The notes beneath the pieces were generated by a model. It was not told the DNA's origin and did no database searches. It saw nothing but the letters and a program-made list of their open reading frames with translations. A DNA stretch of 64,000 nt from Buxus sempervirens. Taxonomy: Eukaryota; Streptophyta; Magnoliopsida; Buxales; Buxaceae. The stretch's first letter is position 1. The number at the start of each line of letters is the position of its first letter. The stretch lies in the NCBI GenBank assembly GCA_947561395.2, contig OX387184.1:28138766-28202765 (forward strand), read 5' to 3'. Below, in pieces: positions 56,201-64,000 of this stretch. Position numbers and translations under genes: made by a program.

Positions 56201-59012
56201 TGTGCGTACCTATTTTCGCACAACGAGGCGCATGCAAGAATGCGTGCCTCGGGACTATTGGAGTCGCCATTGCCTGAGAGGTGCAAGCAGACACAAGGGT
56301 GCCTAATCGGGTCTAATTTTGCCTGGTCTACTGCTTTTTAGAGATTCGGACAAGTTCTCGGTTACGTCCGGGAAAGTCCGAAGATACCTCAGCCCGCCCC
56401 GTCGGTTTGACAGGTCCCTCGGGTCTCCCTGGTTTTGAGTCAACTATCTCACCCTTTCCTAATCCAGCATGTATATTTATTTGGTCTGGTGGGGACCACT
56501 GAAGGTGTAGGTCCCCTTAAATTGGTTTTATCTTCTTTTGGTTAAGTGGGTCGGGTATGGGCCTTGTTGGAAGGCCCATGGGAATGCCCAATTGGGCTTG
56601 AGCCCATGGCCCAGTCAGGGTTATCAAGTAACCCTTATTGGATTTGGTTGTTTTGGTTTTGAATTTATTTAAACATGTAAATTAAATGGGTTAAAAAAAT
56701 TTAAAGGCCCAATGGGCTTGGGATTGGCCCATGAGCAATTAACAAGATGGCCTTGGGCCCATTTATTGAAAACGAGCCTTGGTTTGGGCCAGGTTGAATG
56801 TATGTCCCATTGGAAGGCCCACAAAGCCTTGGTGGGCCCACTGTCTCAAAGTGGGTTTGGGTTGACTCAAGAGCCCAACTGGTTCAGCTTGCATTGAAAT
56901 GAGTCGGATTGGGTCCAACCGGGTCAAGGAAATTAATTTTTAATTATTTGCATAAATGAACTACATATGCAATGCGGTCTGGGCATAACCGCTGAACCGT
57001 ACTGAGTATGCGGTTCGGCTCGGAATTAAAAGATGGCCGAAATGCCACTGGGATCTGGTTTGCCTGGTTCTCTGGGATGTCCGCCGGCTTCTGCTGGGTT
57101 TCCAAGCACACTTCCAGTGATGAAAATGCTTTCATTTGACTTCAAACAGACCCTTTCACGGTGTTCCTCAATCGAAAATAAAAAAACAGTGATCTTTCTC
57201 CTTCCCTCGCATAGCAGTGGAATAGTGCTCCCGAGGCCTAGACCAAAGTCTAGCTAACTAATCCATGCACATATCCAACCATGTGGTTCTAAAAAAAATA
57301 ACACCATAACCATAAACATGCATGCAAATGATATTGATTATACCTTAAAGGATTTGCATGTGTGTATGGGATGATGCTAAGAAACACCTACCATACTACT
57401 GAGAACATTTTTAAGGGATGGTACTAATCATCGACACACTGTGCACGAGGGATGATTCAAAGATGCCTTACCTGCTTCTTATTTGTGTTAACATAAAGGG
57501 ATGTGTGTGTGCATATGAAGTTGTCATGTATACTTCAAGGATGATTCGAGCAACCTGTTCTATGTCTATGCAAGATGCTTAAGAAGATGTAGAACCTAAG
57601 ATGTGAACACACACATGCAAGACATTAATACCCAACATTTAACTGAAAGAAGGGAGAGCGGGGTGAGAGATTAAGGGTACAATAAGGATATGAAGGAGGA
57701 CAGACCCCTCCTTAAAATTATTAGTAAAGGGAAACCAAATAGGACTTATTTCAATGACCTCTCTTGGCTATGTTGCCAATGTAACTCTCTTCTCACCCTT
57801 CAAATGGGATCTCCCCCTCACCATGGGGAGCCCAGTATCATGCACAGAAAGAGCAAACAGGTTAGGATAATACTGCAAGAACAAAGTCTCAATAGAACTA
57901 AAAGGAAGCTTGTTGGAACAACATGATTTTCATATATGTCAAATACACAGCAAAGGGGAGACTCACCTTGCTATTACTTCTTCTTTTTGAAGTGTTGTGG
58001 TTCTCCTGTTGATGTGGACAGCACTTCAGATCCTCCTTTGGTTCTCAAAAGTGGCCTCCTCCTTGTCCTCAGGTTGAAGGAAGAGAAAAAAGAAAGAAAA
58101 GAGAAGATTGGAGGGTAAAATGGGGATTAGTGAAGCTAAGGTGGGGGAGAGGATGTTTCAGCAGGCTATTGGATGTGGGGGGACCAGGGGAGAAGATGGG
58201 GGACCAACAATCTTGAGCAATGGGGGCTGGGGCCCCCTTTTATAGAAAAAAAATTTCCAAAACCGCACTTGCAGTTTGGCCTAAACTGCTCTTAAAATGT
58301 AGTCACGCACATTTTTAAAATGTGTGATTTGAAACCATTTATCCAATTTGATTTTTAACCCAGATTCTGTCCGATTTTTCGGATTTTTTGAATATTTTAA
58401 TTAAAAAATAAGATATATTTTCTTATAAAATATTATTTAATTCCCAATATTTATTTGTTTCAACTTTTTCTGCTCTTTTGCCACTTGGGCAGTTTTTCCT
58501 GAAAACTTTAACTGGCCATAACTTTTTCATCTGATGTCCGATTTTAGCAAACTTAGTGGCATTGGAATTAGCTCGAAATTCCCTATCCACTGAGCTAAAG
58601 TTTGGCGGCAAATTCAGGATTTTAAACAGAAGTGCAAGACTGCTCCCCGAAATGTAATTTTGCTCAGATCTTGCTCTCTGGGACCCCGATTCCAGCAAAC
58701 TCAGTTGCGTTGGAATATTGGCAGGACCCTCTATCTAATGGGATCAAGTTGGGCAACTGAATTGGGCTTGAGCAGAAATGCACTTTCTGCTCTCCACAAG
58801 TTTGACCAGCTCATAACTTCTTCAGTTGGACTCTGATTTGCGCAAACTCAGTTGCATTGGAGTCGTGTCAAAATTCTCTCTTCAATAAGAAGTTTGATGG
58901 TCCATTCTCATTGTATCAAAAAGTCAATTTTTTGACCCTTCCAAATTTGACTTTTCAATTTGAATTTTTATTTTCTACATTTTTTTTGGGGTGCAAAGAT
59001 CAGGTGCTAACA
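56201..59012 (+). mobile_element. Solo LTR, 2.8 kb, Ty3/Gypsy-type
   Basis: It starts TGTGCGTACCTATTTTCGCA and ends AAGATCAGGTGCTAACA, with a perfect GTTAC duplication (56196-56200 and 59013-59017). 'Ggagtcgcca' and 'gagattcggacaagttctcg' are phrases typical of plant Gypsy LTRs. No internal region is present. The unchanged duplication suggests moderate to young age. Confidence 0.75.
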
Positions 59013-59214
59013 GTTACTATTAATTGTTGAAATTATTGGATACTTTGATTTATGTAATCCACGCTTATATTTAGGTTTCATATTTTTCTTCTGCACTCTG
59101 ATTATGAATAAACTTTTATTTTAATTATTGTCTGGTTTAGCATGTTTTGGGCCACTGTTACTTTAACACTCCGAGTTTGGATGCGAGATCCAAATCCGGG
59201 GCGTTACAGTATAT

Positions 59215-59430
59215 TAGTCTCAATAGAATATAAAATAAATATAGATTAGATGGTTTCGGCATGTGAAACAGAGACTTTAGAGGCACACTTAATATGCTGA
59301 AAAAAATTTCAGTTTTTGGCATGACATGTTCAAGAGAGTATAGTAACCTCAATAGAATATAAAGTAAATATAGATTAGATGGTTTTGGCATGTGAAACTA
59401 AGACTTTAGAGGTACCCTTAATATGCTGAA
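59215..59430. repeat. Tandem duplication, about 123 bp x 2
   Basis: Two copies of 'ctcaatagaatataaa(a/g)taaatatag ... cttaatatgctga'. Part of the unit ('atgttcaagagagtata') also lies at 50178-50194, just left of the LTR insertion, so the LTR landed in this array. Confidence 0.85.
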
Positions 59431-62176
59431 AAATTCTGTTTTGCTGTTTGAGACAAGGCTTAGGACTAGTCACAACACCTAACTATACAGGCCTAGTTCT
59501 ATACAATTATGCTATTGGTAGTATTGAAATTCATGAAAAGTGTGTGATGCAAAGCTTGAGTAACTATTTTATGGTCAATTGCATCACAAATTTAAGCACA
59601 CAATTGTGGCTGTAAAAAAAATTGATTATCCTCTTTGCTCTTTAAATGACATCCTTGATCATATTTCTATCCTAAAAAATTTTAACCCAAAATCAAAGGG
59701 TCCAATTGCTTTATCTTCTACATTAATTCCCCAATCTTCTTGTATGAATATTTGAATCGTAAAAAAAAATTGATGTTTGCATGATGCAATCAAGTTATGA
59801 AACTAAGTTAGCAATCCCCAAAAGATGTTCACAAACAGCCTAAGGCAAACCTGTAAACAAAGGAAACATGATGAGGTCAGAGCACTAAATGCAATCAAAG
59901 ATCATACCATATTGATGAACATAAAGTAAAAGACAAAAGCATGTAGGTAAAGTTTGTAAACTATCATCGATATAAAATAAACAAGTTGAATTTTGCTTGT
60001 ATCAATGATCAACATATGGCTACGGAGAATATTATAGAGGAGGTTGAAGAATAAACTAGTGTGTGTGTGAGTGAGAGAGAGAGAGAGAGAGAGAGGATTC
60101 CATTAACTTTGACATGAAAGGTGAAAAAATACTTCTCAAAAACTATACTAATGTTAAAGATATGGATTAAGAAAACTAAATAATGATTGTAAAATATAGT
60201 TGTTGAAGAAACAACAACATTACTAAAAATAATGTCATTTTGTATATAAAACTGTATGCTTTGGTAAAACAATGTAACTAATGGAGAAAAGAAATTGTTA
60301 GAATTTAAAGAAAGAATGCATAACCCTTTTTGAAACATCAATATGAAGTACCAACAAAAATAATTTAAAATATGATTTTCCTATATAAATATTTACATAC
60401 TATATTAAATGAATTATGGTGCATGATATATTTGATATCAAATCTTGCAACATTAACTTTAAAACCTATCGTAATTAAGAATCGGTCTAATATGTCTTAG
60501 GAGACAAGGCAAGGAAAGTGCATGAGGAAAGAGTACAAAGATAGAAAGCTAAAGAGAATCAAACATGGTAAAAATATATTTGCCATCATGAAACTAAGTT
60601 TCTTATTCCATACCTAGTAACTAAAGCTTTAACTTTTTTACTTAACGGTCACCCTTGTTGCATCTTTTTAGAAGAAAAGAAAAAAAAAGTGAGATTATGT
60701 GTCTTTTCATAGTCCTTTCAAATAATATGGATGAAGAAAGCAATCAATTCATACTACAAAGAACTGCATATTGCGGAATAATAATTTATTGATATTCTAA
60801 CGATGCCAAAGACTATACCTATATTATTTCCATTTATTTTTTAAATTCAATTCTCAAAAACATACAGATATCCCTTATTAGTTAAATCAATCATTGTGAT
60901 TCATCAGGAAACCTACCAAAGAAAAGTCCTCAAATCTACCTCCTAAAAATACTAACCAAATGTAGATCTACACTTCCACTTGACATCAATATTTGGTGTG
61001 ACATTGAAAACAAAGAACAATATCCATTGATTCATTCACACTAAATGATGGGTAGATAGCAAAATACTAATAACAAAAGGAAACTCCAAGAGAGAAAATG
61101 AAAAGGCAAATTCATCATAAACAAGTAGTAGAAACAAGAAATTTTTTCTTTGAAAGATATATTTCACAATAGGATAAGTATATTGTACAAAGTTGAAGTA
61201 CCTTATATTAGAAAAATTCACTACAAGTCTTATCCATACTTGTGGAGAATTATTATTCCTGTTTGTTCGCTAGATTTCTTTCCCTTCCATGCACCCCTAT
61301 CAAGAGACTTCACCAGTTCATGCCCACAATAACATCTCGTAGGATATTGAAAATTAGATTCCTGAGTCGAGTCTTCACCTATGATTTTTAGGGTGTTTAT
61401 ACAAAACCATCTAAGTGACATTTTATCTCTCCACCTCTTCAGCTTGTCTTGCTCTTCCATTTCACGAATCTCTGGGCTCACATACACCATGCTCCTTATG
61501 TTGTAGTCAGCACAAACATTGACAAGAAATTGAAGCACACAATAATCTCAATGCCAATGCAACACATGTATCTTCAATATGATATCCAAAAAGCTTAAAA
61601 GAAGGTTGCACAAAACAAAACATAAAGGAAATTTTAGGAAGACAATAAACAATGATGTTGCTATAAAAAGACCATGTTGAGTATCATGATCATTTGAAGT
61701 GTTTCAAGACAATAAACACATAGCAATAATGTTTTCAAGTTAAGTGAACCCTTGTCATGATATTTGCATTCACCATTAATGCATAAGAAGTATATCAGAT
61801 GATCTGCACTCATGATACCATGTGCTTTCAGAAACTACATCTATTACGTCAGCTCAATTGTGCTTTTTGATTGACCTCTTGGCTATCTACCGAAAAACAT
61901 TAGTTAATACATGAAGAACAATTGTTGCACTGTTAATGAAAAAATAAGTAAACAAACAGTGATAATTTCATACCTTTAAAGTATAGAGATTCTTACAACT
62001 AATACTCAAAAATTACAAAATCTAATCATGTCACAAGGTGCACAAGATCATAGAAGACATTTTGTGTTATGTAACAAATTGCTTGCTAAAACAGCAGCAG
62101 AAACGTTAGGCCTGGCGAATGGTAATCACAAATAAAATGTGTAGGGTAAGATGACAAAAGTTTACAATTGCTACAA

Positions 62177-62180
<4 letters not shown>

Positions 62181-62231
<51 letters not shown>
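62181..62231. repeat. (GA)n microsatellite, 51 bp
   Basis: Uninterrupted dinucleotide repeat. Confidence 0.95.
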
Positions 62232-62234
<3 letters not shown>

Positions 62235-62304
62235 TCATTAGATAGCTAAACAACCTTTTACTTGTAATATTGCCTCTCACGACACCCAAGTGCAAGCAAA
62301 CATG

Positions 62305-62628
62305 CTTTGCATTTCAGTAATTACCACCAATAAATATAAACTTGGTATAATGTTGAATGTCTTGAAGGAGAGAAAAGACACCTGTTTTGAAGTTTTAATC
62401 TTGTCTGGCTTATGCACTACATATCATATCAACTCTATACTATAAAGAGAATTCAAAGTAGACATGCCTTTGCATTTCAGTAATTGCCACCAATAAACAT
62501 AAACTTGTTGTAATTTTGAATGTCTTGAAGGAGAGAAAAGACACATGTTCTGAAGTTTTAATCGTGCCTGGCTTTTGCACTACATATCAAATCAACTCTA
62601 TACTATAAAGAGAATTCAAAATCTCGCT
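62305..62628. repeat. Tandem duplication, about 164 bp x 2
   Basis: Copies begin 'tttgcatttcagtaatt' at about 62305 and 62469, with roughly ten differences. It is an older duplication than those inside the MULE. Confidence 0.9.
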
Positions 62629-63528
62629 ACAGGATTTACAAACAAATGCACGTGTAATTGATCAAATATATGTCCTAGTGTATTTTTCCTAGTGTATTAT
62701 CCTTGAATCGAGAACTATTTTCCATCAAAAGTGCAATACAATGTATGGTCAGGACAACATTAAAGCAATTCAGAAATAATATCACACCCTAGACATGAAT
62801 GAAAGACCATAAATCAACTATTGAAAAGTATAAAGATTTAGACATGAATAAACCATAAAATGTATAAATCAGATATTAATATCATACCCTAGACATCAAT
62901 GAACCATATAGTGTATGGTTCAGGACATGCTTTTGTGTCTCTGTCATCACCAACAATACATCAATTTTAACTTTTTATTTTGCTGAAATTTTAAATTTTA
63001 TGATTTTTCTCAATTTTCTTTTCAATTTTATGATTTTCCTGAAATTTTTTAAATTTTATGATTTTCAGAATTTTTAAATTTTTTATGATTTTAAAATTTT
63101 ATTATTTCCCTATTTTTAAACTGTTAATGTTTTTCCTTTTATTTTCTTCTTTATTTATGATTCACTTTTAATAGACTTTCTTTTTATCTTTCACGAATAT
63201 TTATGTACTTGGCTGTTCTTCAAGTGCTCTATAGTATAAATGAAAAACAAGTCCTAACACACACAACTGAAGGACTAATTAGAACTTGAAGCAAATTACT
63301 TATCCATTGTTCTCAAACTTTCCCAACCGGTGCTCATTAATTCCAAATTTCTTCCAACCTTCTTCAGTTTTACTACATACCCTTTCCTACTCGTTAAACC
63401 AACCTAGGCTCTCATCTAAAACCTCCCCAAATGACTCACCCAAACTTCTCATCACCATGTAAACCTTGCAACCTACTATTTTTTAAAATCACTACCACTC
63501 ATTTTCAACAAAGCAGTAGCTGCCCACA

Positions 63529-64000
63529 CACTACTAACAAATTGGCCTTTACCGGCGTTTTTAAACCGCCGGTAAAAATAAAAAACCGCCGATAATTAAT
63601 TTACCGGCGGTTTCAAGAATTCCACTGAATCGAGCGTCGCAGATTGTATCCGCGGCGCTTTAAACGGCGTTTTTAGAACCGCCGGTAATAAAAAAATGCA
63701 TTTACCGGCGCAAAACGCCACTACTCTATTTTTGCTCATTCTCTCTATGACCACCGATAATAAAAAAAATGCATTTTTTATTTTTTTTTAAAAATGGGTC
63801 CAGGGCTCCCGCATCTACGCATGGCCAAAAAACAAAATTTAAAACCTTCAGGTCATCCCCATCAAATACACACTTACCAAAGAGGGCAAATTATCCACCA
63901 TAGCCATTTGAGTATTTTGAGAAGCTGAAGCTGCATAGATGGTTAATCAATCGTTAACTGTGACTGAAGCATCATTTGTGTCTTCTGCATTCATAGACTC
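63529..64000 (+). mobile_element. Left end of a CACTA (En/Spm) transposon
   Basis: CACTACTAACAAATTGGCC starts at 63529. It is followed within 200 bp by repeated direct and inverted copies of 'accggcggttt/aaaccgccggt' (63550-63715), the dense subterminal motifs of CACTA elements. The right end lies outside the window or is lost; no coding part is visible. Confidence 0.75.

Larger units (their letters stand above)
50195..59208 (+). mobile_element. Solo LTR (about 2.6 kb net) holding three further LTR insertions
   Basis: It starts TGTAAAATCCTAGATTTTAT and ends AAATCCGGGGCGTTACA, with a perfect GTATA duplication (50190-50194 and 59209-59213). After subtracting nested elements it is about 2.6 kb, the same as its relative at 24783-30624. 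The 54.36-55.05 kb part matches, in opposite orientation, 25.1-25.7 kb ('ggaagaagattattttattc'-type and 'cgtatgtgg' text). No coding domains are present. It is older than the insertions inside it. Confidence 0.78.
59431..63528. other. Intergenic, no gene recognised
   Basis: AT-rich, with GA/GT microsatellites (60060-60095, 62181-62231). A 309-base minus-strand open frame (61230-61538) has a CYCG motif but no recognised family. Short degenerate repeats ('ctagacat(g/c)aatgaa') lie around 62780-62905. Confidence 0.5.

Noticed and set aside
61230-61538. 102-codon minus-strand frame with a CYCG motif
   Set aside because: It resembles a zinc-binding start but lacks the rest of a GRF finger, splice context or a recognised family.

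Overview
This is intergenic and intronic DNA from a flowering plant nuclear genome. It is AT-rich and full of plant transposon families (PIF/Harbinger, hAT, MULE, Helitron, CACTA, TRIM, solo LTRs, LINE). It carries plant-type genes: a thylakoid PsbP-domain protein, a CC-NB-LRR immune receptor, CDPK exons and GRF zinc fingers. A eudicot, probably a woody perennial, fits best; species cannot be told from the sequence alone.

Layout. 1-10 kb: an LTR-like remnant, a PIF/Harbinger element that holds the N-terminal piece of an RBR-type ubiquitin ligase gene, a tiny Helitron, a 282-bp TRIM, and a 3.1-kb hAT element with its 8-bp target duplication. 10-20.6 kb: the only apparently live host genes. These are a multi-exon gene with a plastid-targeting-like N-terminus whose fourth intron is about 7.8 kb and full of transposon debris, followed by the exons of a PsbP-domain protein (PPD2-like). 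22.5-44.4 kb: one decayed CC-NB-LRR receptor gene split into three pieces. The first interruption is a LINE copy with a perfect 15-bp target duplication, itself holding two nested solo LTRs. The second is a 12.5-kb Mutator-like element (MULE).

The MULE is the most striking object. Its roughly 115-bp terminal inverted repeats are near-identical. It carries a FAR1/Jittery-type transposase gene reading inward from the left end, a tandem GRF zinc-finger gene on the opposite strand toward the right end, and between them EF-hand exons with an intron captured from a calcium-dependent protein kinase. The two-gene convergent layout resembles MuDR (mudrA/mudrB), but with an unrelated type of second gene.

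46.7-64 kb: a second PIF/Harbinger with both a transposase and a Myb/SANT-like accessory gene, on the minus strand; a nest of solo LTRs (50.2-59.2 kb) that repeats the nesting pattern at 24.8-30.6 kb; tandem duplications and GA microsatellites; and the left end of a CACTA element running off the window. No tRNA, rRNA or CRISPR was seen.
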